32,040 bases of DNA from Saccoglossus kowalevskii (GCF_000003605.2 NW_003145286.1:57812-89851); one strand, 5' to 3'. Numbered from the stretch's first letter, positions 21,501-32,040 are shown. Notes: a model not told the origin generated them from the letters alone. A program made the numbers and translations.

Positions 21501-23660
21501 TTCTGCGAAGAGGATGCATGGGTCACTGTGTCGTCACAGGAAGCCTTCCCTTAGCACTAAGCAGTGAAATGATGCATATATTGTACATGTACTAGCTAGC
21601 TGATTTCAGCTAAAATATATCTCCACTGCCTATTTACATTTACCGGTAGTATTTAAAAACAGTATTTTTTTTTTTTTTTACAAATTATGTTTTTGCTCTC
21701 ATATATGAAATAAATACAGTTTAGTTATGGAAATATTAATGTTATTCAGAACAGCAGTAACTGACCCAGGGTAAAGCTCATGAAATAAATGTTAAATTCC
21801 TGGCTCCAAAAATTCATTCTATTTGGTCTAGATTATATGTAGTTTATAATGGCGAGTGGAATCTACAACTAGTGAATCGGTGAAAAGTTGTGGGCAAGTA
21901 TTACTCACAGGTCATTCTGTAGATGCGTATTGCCATGACAACAGACTAAAATTTATGGACATAGCCAATCAGGGATGGTACAGAATTCTATACAGACTAT
22001 TTTGTTATATAGCAATTCATTCTTTGAATGGTATAGATTAAATTCTAACTACACTCAAGAAAGTAGCGAAATGAACTGTTGCATGATTATACAATTTAGG
22101 ACCTGTTTTTTTCTATGTAAGTTTTATTTATCATTGTTTAGTAAAAAAAAAAAGGCTGAAATGATTTGATCTGTTTGTAAACGTTGCAATTGACAGGTTA
22201 TAGATGATTGACCAGAGAACATAATATTATCCAAATGCCATCCAGACTCCTCGCACTCTGAGCCAGTTCAGAGTAGAAGACGTTGACCTACAGAGTTGAT
22301 GCGTTATGTACACCAACATTTTTTTGTTTTGGCATTTGGGCAAAAATGCAATTAATTTTGATGAAAAAAAAAAAATAATGCAGTTTTTTAATGTGCTTCC
22401 CGAAAGACGAAAAACATCGACAAGTTTGGAATTCAAGGTACATATGACAGAAACAACGAATATACAACTGATAATTTCTACCATCCCATCTGACAGGACA
22501 CTCAATTCAAAACAGTATGTTTTGTGGTTTTGGTAGAATTCATTTTTCAATATGCAAACTGAAAAGTTGCCAATTAACAAGGTCGAACAAATAGCTTCCC
22601 TGCGATGCCGAGCAAACACCTAAGACCTGAGGGTTAGTTGGGACAAATCTATTATTCCATTGATATCAAGTCATTACATGGTAATTATACTAACTTTATA
22701 TGAACTACAATGCTAGGTTAGGGTTAAGGTATACTTTTCAATTTAGAGTGACAGCAGAATACAATACAAAATATGCATTATGAGACTGTCAGGTTACTGC
22801 AAAGCAGGCTTGTATATTTCATGACGCGAGTCAGTTCAACTGAGAAGTCTTAGACTGTGCCTAGTCTGTATTTATAAATAATTCAACGTTGCATACCAAA
22901 CAATAGGCTTTCCATGAAAGCGTGAGTAAAAAAAGAATCAATATTGTATTATTTTCAATACTGAATGACGTGGGCTATGAGCCACTTTTTTGTGGTATAT
23001 TTTTAATTCATTTAAAATCAAAAAATGATCATTAATCTACAAATTTAAAAATTCTTTTTGAATTAAAATTTAATAAAATAAAAATCTTGTTGTTGTGCAT
23101 GGCCAGCTTTCTATCTACATGTAGGTGCTGTTTATATGTGTATATATATATTTTTAATTAGCCAGCTGGGTAGATACTGTTTACATCGACCTAGCAAGCT
23201 GTCTATTATTATTGTTATCAATGCTTATTTTATACAAATTCATAATTTTCTAAATGTTCTGAGCATGAAAATTCATATGAAAATATAGAAAGTAGGACAC
23301 TGAACAAATCATAAATTATGAGGGGAATACGTCATTACCATTTCAATTCTTACCATTTATTAAATATGCCACTTGCAATAAAGGAACAAAGATAGAAATG
23401 AAAAAAATCAGAAAATGTCATTCATCTTTGTGACGGCTAATTTACCTGCAGTTACAAATTTTAACTACCGGTAATATAAAATAGAATTTTTAAATTAAAA
23501 CGACAATACAATGTAGCTGTAACAATCGTTTTTCTGATTTTTATTTATAATATAACATTCCATGCATCATTTGTGTATGTAATGGCCAACACAGAAATGT
23601 GGACACTGAAAGCATAGCATATACGCTATGTTCCAACGTTGTACCTTGAATCACTAGGAA
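18555..23660. other. Intron 1 sequence, mostly featureless
   Basis: AT-rich DNA. TGACGTCA occurs at 20236-20243 and 21173-21180, with TTACGTCA at 21352-21359. A small plus-strand frame lies at 21449-21595. The longest open frame here (22227-22619 minus, 130 codons) shows no recognisable motif and overlaps another frame on the opposite strand, so I treat it as chance. Confidence 0.5.
21449..21595 (+). other. Small open frame after an acceptor-like site, unidentified
   Basis: A 48-codon frame begins with MRSSGVLTQEKEANYLPFL, continues through RRGCMGHCVVTGSLPLALSS and stops at TAG. The ATG follows TTTCAATTCAACAG within a few bases. Codon content looks more protein-like than the neighbourhood, but I recognise no family and see no partner exon on this strand. 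Confidence 0.2.
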
Positions 23661-23669
23661 GCGGAAAAA

Positions 23670-24018
23670 GATGGCAGCAGGGTCTCTCAAGAGCACCATC
23701 TTTACATTGTAGCTAATAAATGTATACCCAATTTTGACAAATTTAGTTATGAAAATAAATTCATATCATTACTAAGTAACAAGAAAATGTCAATTCCTTT
23801 AGCACAATATTTAAAAAACTGTTTTAATACAAGACAGCAGCACCTAGATAAACTAAGCCAGTAACACATTCCTCGTATACAAATTTATCTTTCTTTTTTT
23901 TAATGCTTTTTTGTTCCCTTACTTTTTATGTAATTATTTTTCTTTTACTAATATTTGATTTGTAACCCTTTTCATCCCCTCCGGGGGATGTTGTGTGTTA
24001 ATAAATAAATAAATAAAT
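23670..24018 (+). mobile_element. Non-LTR retrotransposon (LINE) 3' end
   Basis: On the plus strand about 60 codons read through NKCIPNFDKFSYENKFISLL, then KKMSIPLAQYLKNCFNTRQQ, and stop at TAA near 23865. This is the style of the extreme C-terminus of LINE reverse-transcriptase proteins after the zinc-binding tail. About 100 bases of T-rich UTR follow, then a hairpin (23973-23990) and TTAATAAATAAATAAATAAAT, a typical LINE short-repeat tail. The copy is strongly 5'-truncated and lies opposite to the host gene. Confidence 0.65.
23973..23990 (+). other. 3' stem-loop of the LINE with a UNCG-type loop
   Basis: CATCCCC and GGGGATG form a perfect 7 bp stem closed by C-G around the loop TCCG. In RNA this is C(UCCG)G, a member of the very stable UNCG tetraloop class. 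It sits just before the AATA-repeat tail, where the element's own reverse transcriptase would start copying. Confidence 0.65.
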
Positions 24019-24422
24019 CTATTGAAATTCATACTTTTTTTTTCTATAAAGGCATTCTGATATTATTTACCTGGTTCATTACAGCAAGTTTGCATATTGA
24101 TACTGACATGAGCTACAATAATACTACATACAGTTGAAATCAAATTTTCTATGTGTCTGAATTCATGCAAGAAAAATGTATTGGGTGGTTTTATTTTAAC
24201 TCTTATGTGGTCAAGTCAATATAAAAACACATAGGGCTGACAAGATTAGGGTTAAATATAATTTATGACTGGTATACATGCAGTTTAAAATCACTGGACC
24301 ATTCATGGTATGTTCTGAAACAATATTTAACTTGTCTGTGGAAAAGTCATGGTTTATTTGTTCATGATTGTTGCATTATGGTCACTTATGACATTGGCAA
24401 TGAATAAGTCGGCAAATATACA

Positions 24423-24454
24423 CCCTCCCCTTCCTCCCTCTTTCCCTCCTTCCT
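24423..24454 (+). repeat. Homopyrimidine tract, 32 bp
   Basis: An uninterrupted C/T run on the plus strand (purine-only on the transcribed sense of the host gene). It is followed by AACAG and, 29 bases on, by CAG-GTAAGG. Together they resemble an acceptor, a short exon and a donor on the strand opposite to the gene. Confidence 0.6.
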
Positions 24455-24499
24455 AAACAGTGGCATTCTTGATTTTATAATGAGTGCAGGTAAGGAGCA

Positions 24500-27400
24500 T
24501 CACACTTCTCAGTTTACTCGAGTGTGACTGAATGTGACACATGTGCTAAGAAGTACGAGAAACAAAGAGATGATGCACCCAGTGCCAAGGTGTGGAATGC
24601 AGGCTACCAGCATAAGTCATTTACATGTGAATAATATCAATGCTTAATTTCCACATGTAGAATAAAGTACATACAAGATGGCAACTCATTTGTTGCTCAT
24701 TGGTAACATCTAACAATTGAGCCAATCAAAAAATTTTTTTTTTATTTTTTGACTATTAGAGACCTAGAAAATACTGCAAGTCAAGTTCACCTCAGTAAGA
24801 AATCAGAATTAGTATCGACACCTTGATAGTAAGTGCACCTCTAACAAGTGCAATGTAGTAGAAATTAACGCATCAATAAACCACAGTAATGCCAGTGTCA
24901 GGCCCAATGGTGAAAGTATGCAAATTATATAGAAATATTCAAACCAGTGTTCATGTTCTCTTCTAAATCAACACAATACTTGCTAACTATAAAAACAACA
25001 TGTTTTTGCCATTAGTTCCTATAGGATTTCCCAGCCAACAAAAACAAAGTTGAAGTAAAAGTTTTCATTTAGTCTACTCAAGAAACCCCATATTTATAGC
25101 GTCTATCAATGTTACAACTCCTTGAAGGGAATATGAAGAACATTTAGTACTGTAGTAAAATGGTAACCGATTGTCATTTTTGTGTATAACATTTACATAT
25201 ATAAAGTTGGCAACATTGGTATGCACTACAGTCAAATTTATTTAGTTTGATTTTAATCAACTCAAATAAATGTGAGTATTGTCTCATTATTTTCTTGACA
25301 AATATGCCAATTGTAGGAGTCGATGATCTACCATACAAATAATCTTCTATATATATACTTCCCTCCTCCGCCTGTCTATGAAGACAAATTTTAATGAACT
25401 TGACCTTTGATTGATCGCTACATTCAAAAACTAATCCACATAATTATTTCATTAAATTTTTCAAAACTTAAAATACAAAAAAGTGTTCAAAATGTTGTAC
25501 CAAATTTTAGCGGTAAAAATGAAGCATTCAAATGGTAAACAGTAAAACCTGCAGAATTGTTTCAAAAAATGCAACCAAGATGTGTAGACAATGACACAAT
25601 AGTAAAAAAATAAACAATAGAAAGATACATAAAAATACACAAAATGTCTGAATATCCTTGAATACTTTGGAATGCAGAACTTAATATAGGGACACTAAAA
25701 ATAGTTCAACTTCAAGTGAACAACATTTTTATTGTGAATAATAATGTGCAATGAACAGTACTCTAAAGCAGTGAATAAAGCTCACATATGTAACAAAAAA
25801 ATTACATAATAATATGAATGCATACAAAATTAAAGCTATTAATATTAAACTGATGGCCTAGATTCAGTTGGTGAAGTGACCTACATTTGAAACTATATAG
25901 TACCCCGGTACTCATGATGTATTAAATAATATTGAGCACCAAAGTCAATTTTACAAAATAAAACTATGATAACATAATTTTATGTAGACAATGGGAAAAT
26001 AGATGTAATTATCAAAAACTAACAATTATAGAATATATGCAGAATTGTGCAAAATGTTACTGGGGAAATTGACAGCGTTCAATGGGGTTAAACAATTTGT
26101 TTTCACTTACATTTTAAATATAAAGGTAAGTAAAAGAAACCCAAATTCAAATCGGACCAATAGAAAGCGTAATTTTACTACCGGTATTATCTTTGCCACT
26201 ACCATTGAGGAGCAACTAACCGATTCAAAACATTCTACATTCCTGCATATAAACTACGTCAGCAAAGCTATAATGAATGTCAACCATAATGTACTATCTT
26301 TTGTCTCCAAGGTATGAAGGTATTCACTGACTTTAATACAAAGTGAAGGTTGCCTAGAGGATAAAACAACACCACACCTCAAAGCTTAGTTAGGAGAGGA
26401 CAGTACAACTTATAACAATCACAATTATGACAAGACCAGACTGGCTTTAACTAATTAAATATTATATTTTAATAAATGAGAAAACAATTTAAACATGAAA
26501 ATGACAAATCAAAATAATTTGTCATTTTGTCATTGCAGGGTTGGTATTTAATGTCAAATAATTGAATTAATAGTTTTATGGACTGGATGATATCAAAGTG
26601 GCCGTAAGCACTGTTATTCAATAATGTGCTGCTGTGAATTAAGGGGTCGATGGAAATGATGGAAATTCTGACCATTCTACAGGGAAATTTTTTTTTTAAA
26701 CTACACATGTGGGACAGTCTATTAAGAGGGTTATAGTACTTATACAAACTTGTTGTATCATACAACACAATGCAATACTTGACTAGAGATCAAAGGTCCA
26801 ATACTTGACTAGAGGTCAAAGGTCACATTTTTATGATTCAATTCCAAAGAATCCACTGAGCCATAATATGAATATTAAGTGAAGATAATCTGAATTACAG
26901 TATGAAGGGCTGTTGAAGAGGGGCGTTTCCTGCACTTATGATTCACACTGTTTTTTTTTTTAGATAAAATCACAGAGAGAAGGAAAGATTGTATACTTTA
27001 TACCAGACAACTAGACCACATCAGTTTGTATATGCTGTAGTACAATACTATAAAAGTGTTGAATTTTTTTTTTTATGCATATAAATCTGTTTAATGTGAA
27101 TTTGAGCAGACCGAAATAAATTATAATTTTAAAATTATATAAACTACATGTAATTGGTAAGTAAACAGGCTTTTATGTTTGCAATGATACCTCAGATACT
27201 GTAAACCATTTATTTTTACTGGTATCTAATTTAGCTATTTTGATCCTAATCACTGGGTTTTTACTTCATGAATTTGGCAAGGAAACAAATTATTATTCTA
27301 CATGTTGATGTGGATTCAATTTAGAAAATTTTATTTATAAGAAAAAATGCTAAAATTAACTTGTGAATAATTAATGCATTTATAGTAGACCCAGAGATCA

Positions 27401-28860
27401 AAGTTGTTTTCAATTGAAAAATTGTAGTTACCACATCACAATACAAACAATTCTTCGTAGAGGACTGTCACTGGTACATACATGAAAAATATGAATTGAG
27501 ACTGGCTAGAAATTTATGTTTTTTGGAAGAGCTGTCAAAAGCCTTTGATGCCTCTATGAAGTTCAAGCCCGGTTTAATATCAGTATTAATATCAATAGTA
27601 AAGATAATGAAGAGGCTGTGCAATGTCAAACATGTAATCCATTCAAAATATGGTGTTAATAAATAATTCTAATCTGATACCAAATATTAGTGTCACAGTT
27701 GTTATACCACGTCAGTCATAGTCTAAAAATATGTGTGTAAACAAAAACTTCTGAGCTATCGATATGGTTATAAATACAACTTGGTCAATATGCAAATTGG
27801 CAACTTAGTATGCATTCATTAATTCCAAATGACACATTTAAACTCCCACATCTACATGAATGAATCAGGGTTATTTTTATGCTAATTGCACACAGCTGTT
27901 TCCATGGCATCAGGATCATGTGGCAGTTTCCATGGCATCCACTAAACCATAACATTGAGCAGAACCAGCACAAACAGCAATACATCTATCTTCTTTTGTA
28001 CAGGACAAGCATTAAATAAAACTAAAAATAGATATTGAGATCTGCTTCCAAACCGAGCAATTACTTATAATTATTTTCTATTGCAACATTACTACTTTGC
28101 ACAAGACAAATAAAAATGTCAGTCTAAAAAGTACTTTAATACTATTTAAATATTTTACTATCAAAACAGGTGTCCTTAACTACAATTTTGCTTAAATCAC
28201 ATTTTATTCATACAAATCCAGAATGAAACCAAAATTGGTCCACCAGTAATTACCGAAAATCACTCAAAGGTCTAAATAAGACAGGTTTTAATTAATATTT
28301 TAATTAAGAATCGAGCATACAATGCATCTCAATAGAGAAACTACTGTATCTGTTATATGGTACTGCTTAATTTGATTACCTTGAATACTTTTGCTCTGCT
28401 CAAAATAACTTTAAATATTGGGATATTCAGTTTAACCTTTTTACCCAAATTTGTTCTGCACTTTTTTTCTTATATTCTTCAATATTTTTGGAAATGAACG
28501 CTAATTTTGGAGCCAACAGACATAATTTGTGTCAATTCTCTGTTTTTACTAAAAAAAATTATTTCTATTATTCCAATCTTCGCAGACTATAAACAAGACT
28601 ATTTTGTGAATTTGTGATGAAAAGAGGGAACTGGCGGTAAAACAGTTAATCATTACATATATCACACATAAAATGAAGTCAAAAATTGACTATAAGCAGG
28701 ATCATTAAGTATTATACATTATTCTGATTTATCATCTGTCATTTATATAGGCGCATATGTGCGACTAAATATGGTAAACCATTTTTGTTAGAGACACAAT
28801 GTAAAAATCGCATCAAAAACTTTTTTTTTTAAAAAGAGACAAAGTATTATTATTCCAATC
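24500..28860. other. Intron 1 distal part, mostly featureless
   Basis: AT-rich intron with many A/T runs. The only distinct structure is a 26 bp direct duplication at 26774-26825 that contains nuclear-receptor-like half-sites. Short open frames near 26045-26317 and 26469-26768 look random. Confidence 0.5.
26774..26825 (+). promoter_or_regulatory. Duplicated 26 bp unit with a DR1 nuclear-receptor site
   Basis: AATACTTGACTAGAG followed by GTCAAAGGTC is present twice in a row with a period of 26. The second copy contains AGGTCA-A-AGGTCA (26813-26825), a perfect DR1 element of the type bound by HNF4 or RXR heterodimers. The first copy has the same site with two changes (AGATCA-A-AGGTCC). Function as an intronic enhancer is an inference. 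Confidence 0.45.
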
Positions 28861-28999
28861 CAATCCAATTATAATTATTGATCAATCAATCTGTAGTTGT
28901 CGTACATTTGTACATATTAATCCACCCACTGCCACCCCCTTTAAGCATGAATGCATAAATTATGTATAAACCATTAAAGCACATGTCCAAAGTACTTAC

Positions 29000-31203
29000 C
29001 TTATTATTTTTGGATTTGATGAGCATAGAAGGTTTACCAGTTGCAGCATTCTCTCCAGTGAATGAGTAAGTCAGAACTTTCTTGACTTTTCCACCGGCTA
29101 ACCTCCGAAGAGGAGTTTTCACAACCTCAACTGGGCTTTCTTTTTCCTTCACAGGGGATTCTATTTTTCCAGTGTTAGCGTCAATAGTAATTGTGTTACC
29201 ATTTTCAAAAGGTTTTGTCACATGGTTTTTATTGCTATTTCCACTATTTACAACAGAGACTGGCATCTTCTCAGGCAATGATGGTGGAGTCAACAAATCG
29301 TCAATATTACTGACAGGAATAGAGTCAGTATCATCATTTTTATACAAGTCTATGTGGTTTTGTTTACTACCCACCGACAGAGAAATCGGTTTTTGAGATT
29401 CTGGCACTGGTGGTGCCGAGGATTTAGGTTTAAATTTGTGTATTTTTGGCGTAACATGAAAAGTAGTACCTACAGATTTGAGCTCCTCAACAGCCTTTCT
29501 TACTTCAGATGTTGAACTATTACTTTCAGTTTGTTTTTCAGTTTTAATTTGTTTATCAACATGTGTCATAGTAATCGTTTGTTTTCTGACGTCAGCCAGC
29601 TCTGATGTTGATCCCACGCTGTCATTATTTGTTTTAGCAGCTTCATTGGTTCCATTCCATGATATTTGTCCAGGAGATGCCGATTCCTTCGTAACTATAG
29701 TTATGTTGGCACTTGCATTCTGTGATGGCTGATCATGCGTTTCAAACGTAATCTGTGTTGGAGGAGGGGGTGCTTGTCTTTTACTGATAGCTGGAATTGT
29801 AACACTTTCAGCATTTTGTTGCTGATCAAACTGTGACATGGATATAGTACCAGACTTGTTCAATTTAACTGACCGGACATCTTGACTTTCCTCCTTTTTT
29901 TTCTCATTCTCCTTTTTTCTTGCTAAAGAAAGTACTCGCGGATGTGCATAGTTGGCAGGCTCTTCATTATCCAGTCTAATTATTGTACTGGCATCTAATT
30001 TAGTCTTTTTTTTCCTAGGTTTGGGAGTTGGTTCAAGTTGGGATTTATTGGGTTCTTGCTTTAAAGGCACAATAGTTTTATCGTTCTGTTCATTAACACA
30101 GGTGGTTTTGGAGCATCAGCTTTTGGTGGATCAACAGGTTTCTCATATCCAGCTGTTGTATTTACAACTACAGTTTCTTTATACTGATTAACTGAAATTG
30201 GAAGCTTTTCTGACTGTTCCTGGTTTTTTGTTTGTTTTGACCCTTTGCTAACAATATTGCTATATGCTGCTGGTTTCATTATTTTATGATTCCTATCTAG
30301 GCTATTTTTCCGCATCCTGGTCACAACCAGATCATCTTGCGAAGCTGGCTTTCCAAAAAGACCCAGTAATTTATTCACTCGTCCATGTTCAAATTGCTCA
30401 TTGTCAGGACTTGTCAGTGTTTCAGCATTCAACTCAGGTTCTGCATCTTTAAATACGAACTGTCTTTTTTCTTTTGGACTTGGTGAAAGACTTCTTCTGT
30501 CCATGGTAAGTTTCTGTGCTGTTGGTTGTTTTGCCGGCACAACACGAGGTTGTTCGGGCCTGTGCTTGGGAATGATAATAACTTCGGGCTTATGTGTTTT
30601 GTTTAGACTGGAATAGTTATTGTGCACAGTTGTTGACGATTCTGTTTTATTCAGTATTGTATTATTATTTGCATTATTTGCAGCCTTTGTATTGATACTA
30701 GGCTTCATGTTGACGGCAATGACCTCGCTGTGTATTTCTGCACTGTCTCGTTTTGAAGCGAGCGAGTCTTCGCCGACAGAACTCAATCGTTTACGTTCCT
30801 GCCGCAGAAATGGGTTATCGTGCACTGACGAACAATGTTCCTCGGAAACGCCATCGTCTTTTGGCATTCCGACAGTAGGTTTTTTTTCTTGGGTGGTTGC
30901 ATGATCAACGACTGTAACATTGCTAACAACGCCGACACCGATACTGGGGCCGGGCTTTACGTTCACAGCTGAGTTTCGTACAGTCTTGTTACCTAGATCG
31001 TGCGTTGTACTTACATTTCCGGCTTTTGGCGTAACCCTCCAACTATTTACCTGTGCTCCCGAACGCTTCCTAAGTAATAAATCCCGTTTCCATGCCGGTA
31101 TAATTTCTAGTTTGGCTTCTTCCTCCTCTTGTCGCTTTCGTTCTTCCTCTTCGCGTTGGTGTTTCTTTTCGAGCAACGCCAATTTCCACGCCGGTACAGT
31201 CAT
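29000..31203 (-). CDS. Phostensin/taperin-like protein, coding exon 1 (frame broken)
   Basis: This is the N-terminal ~735 codons of a PPP1R18/TPRN-family protein, a family that targets protein phosphatase 1 and binds actin; taperin sits at the base of hair-cell stereocilia. Two short tryptophan motifs are visible, VPAWKLALLEKK (residues 3-14) and IPAWKRDLLLRKR (35-47), joined by a Glu/Arg-rich stretch of helical or coiled-coil character. This is the same layout as the start of vertebrate phostensin. Further on are NPFLRQERKRL (130-140), GRVNKLLGLFGKP (about 274-286), a Pro-rich patch (about 479-482) and TTFHVTPK (about 580-587), which resembles the TFTVVPK segment of phostensin. The rest is low-complexity and probably disordered. 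The start ATG at 31203 has A at -3 and an in-frame upstream stop within about 30 bases. The exon ends at AAG before GTAAGT (donor at 28999-28994), phase 0. One base appears to be missing between 30061 and 30115: the first frame stops at 30061, and the following ~357 codons run in the -1 frame. Confidence 0.85.
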
Positions 31204-31400
31204 TTTGCTGACTTCTCTTACGTATCCTAATCACAAATGGGTAGAAACACTTGTCGTAGTTAATAATTAAACGACACAAATCAAACTTTTCGGCGTGAAA
31301 TAGACATAAGTCACTTCGTCAATAATCTCCAGGTACACAGGTTTGAAAATTAACTCGGATCGACCTGGGTGACGTCAACCCGGAACGACCAACCCAACTC
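31204..31400 (-). promoter_or_regulatory. Proximal promoter / 5' UTR of the phostensin/taperin-like gene
   Basis: Sequence immediately upstream of the start codon. A palindromic full CRE, TGACGTCA, lies at 31370-31377, about 170 bases above the ATG. CpG-rich words such as CCCGCGAGAAAACGCG follow to about 31425. I see no clear TATA box. The transcription start cannot be placed and a further non-coding exon is possible. Confidence 0.4.
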
Positions 31401-31429
31401 ACGTAGATTCCCGCGAGAAAACGCGTGAT

Positions 31430-31785
31430 GTGCGGCTACATTGCCGTGGTTTCTTTTTTGAGGCCCACTTGAGGTATTTTGCAAACAGTTACAATTTAAC
31501 GGCTATAATTAATTCCCATCAAATTTTGAAAATAACTTTGAAGACTCAGACATGCTGAAAACGTGCATATAACGTATTTCTTCGACGTAGTGTAAAAAAT
31601 GAAACGTACGTTGCTATTGGTTGATTGAATTGTTTGTTTTGTCAAATTTTCACATGATATCTTGTTAAATAAGTAAATGTATAATTAAATAATATGTTTA
31701 AATAACAGTTTACTGCCCAAAAGTAAACTCAATTCTTAACAATATTTTATATAACTGTTGACAAAAGTATGGTATATAATCTCTC
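31430..31785. other. AT-rich spacer between promoter blocks
   Basis: About 350 bases of AT-rich DNA separating the CRE-containing proximal region from the CpG-rich block. No gene or repeat is visible. Confidence 0.5.
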
Positions 31786-31990
31786 ATCTCGGCCAATCAC
31801 AAAGTTTCTTACAAACGTAGTTTGTCATCTCACCGACACGCAGATCGCCGCGATCGATCGCCGCGCTGCAAACCAACCGAATAGCGCCACCTGTGTTGAC
31901 ACAATGCACCATCGCCGGTGATTGTATCCGCGAAGTAAAGTTGCTAAGCAACAAGTGTTACGTACTGACGCTCAGGGACATACAGTCACA
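31786..31990. promoter_or_regulatory. CpG-rich block with CCAAT and X-box-like sites
   Basis: This is the most CpG-dense part of the window, with repeated GATCGCCGCG words near 31842-31865. It holds a GGCCAATCAC CCAAT box near 31791-31800, a CACCTG E-box near 31888, and the palindrome GTTGCTAAGCAAC at 31940-31952. The palindrome resembles an RFX X-box with half-sites GTTGC and GCAAC, spaced by three bases rather than the usual four. It could be a distal promoter of this gene or the start of a divergent gene beyond the right edge. Confidence 0.4.
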
Positions 31991-32040
31991 ATCGAGCAGT
32001 ACAGTCTGAGTCTGACATTTGGGTTCGGTGCACTTGTTAT

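Larger units (their letters stand above)
8912..28999 (-). other. Intron 1 of the phostensin/taperin-like gene (20.1 kb)
   Basis: The intron runs from a consensus GTAAGT donor (28999) to a TTTTCACAG acceptor (8912). It joins two phase-0 boundaries cleanly. It carries two tandem-core mobile elements, one LINE 3' end and one broken zinc-finger exon. If the intron were retained, translation would run 37 codons past the donor and stop at 28886, giving a product without the phosphatase-docking motif. Confidence 0.8.

Noticed and set aside
22227-22619. A 130-codon minus-strand frame, with a 76-codon plus-strand frame overlapping it
   Set aside because: It is the longest intronic frame, but has no motif, splice signal or compositional signal. 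A chance frame is likely.
27545-27580. GTTCAAGCCCG, resembling a tRNA B box
   Set aside because: No A box at the right distance and no cloverleaf, so no tRNA or SINE is supported.
30085-30105. A GT..AG pair of 14 bases that would repair the exon 1 frame if spliced
   Set aside because: It is far too short for a spliceosomal intron and lacks branch and pyrimidine signals.
29082-31270. Several plus-strand frames opposite exon 1
   Set aside because: They are antisense shadows of the long coding exon and consist of Leu/Ser/Phe-rich translations typical of such shadows.

Overview
This is an AT-rich animal nuclear window, probably from a marine invertebrate. A mollusc or another lophotrochozoan is my best guess. 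It has one spliced gene with a very long intron, scattered decayed retrotransposons, and two tandem-repeat-core elements of the pearl/HINE type known from bivalves. Nothing in the sequence fixes the species. There are no operons, CRISPR arrays or prokaryotic genes.

The one convincing host gene fills about three quarters of the window on the minus strand. It belongs to the phostensin/taperin family (PPP1R18/TPRN), which are protein phosphatase 1 regulators that bind actin. Exon 1 (31203 to 29000) carries the two PAWK motifs and a long low-complexity middle. A 20.1 kb intron follows. Exon 2 (8911 to 8713) opens with the ISFND phosphatase-docking motif, and exon 3 (7767 to 7568) ends in a hydrophobic tail. 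The joins are in frame and canonical. The exception is a one-base frame break inside exon 1 near 30061-30115. With that break bridged the product is about 867 residues. The promoter side (31204-32040) has a full CRE, a CCAAT box, CpG-rich sequence and a palindromic RFX X-box-like site. The inferred 3' UTR contains a ten-copy, 72 bp tandem repeat.

Downstream of the gene (1-6500) lie part of an integrase from a Ty3/Gypsy-type LTR element, the 3' end of a LINE, long AT-rich DNA and a 43 bp minisatellite of two alternating unit types. Intron 1 holds two ~1.1 kb non-autonomous elements with short inverted termini and ~150 bp core repeats (9840-10964 and 17389-18554). It also holds a broken first exon of a BED-like zinc-finger protein with its own promoter-like flank (14515-15090), a second LINE 3' end (about 23670-24018), and a duplicated nuclear-receptor DR1 site. 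The rest of the intron is AT-rich sequence without recognisable genes.

The most interesting observations are the paired tandem-core elements, the CCAAT-dense hairpin repeat in the 3' UTR, and the intron that separates the body of the protein from its phosphatase-docking motif.
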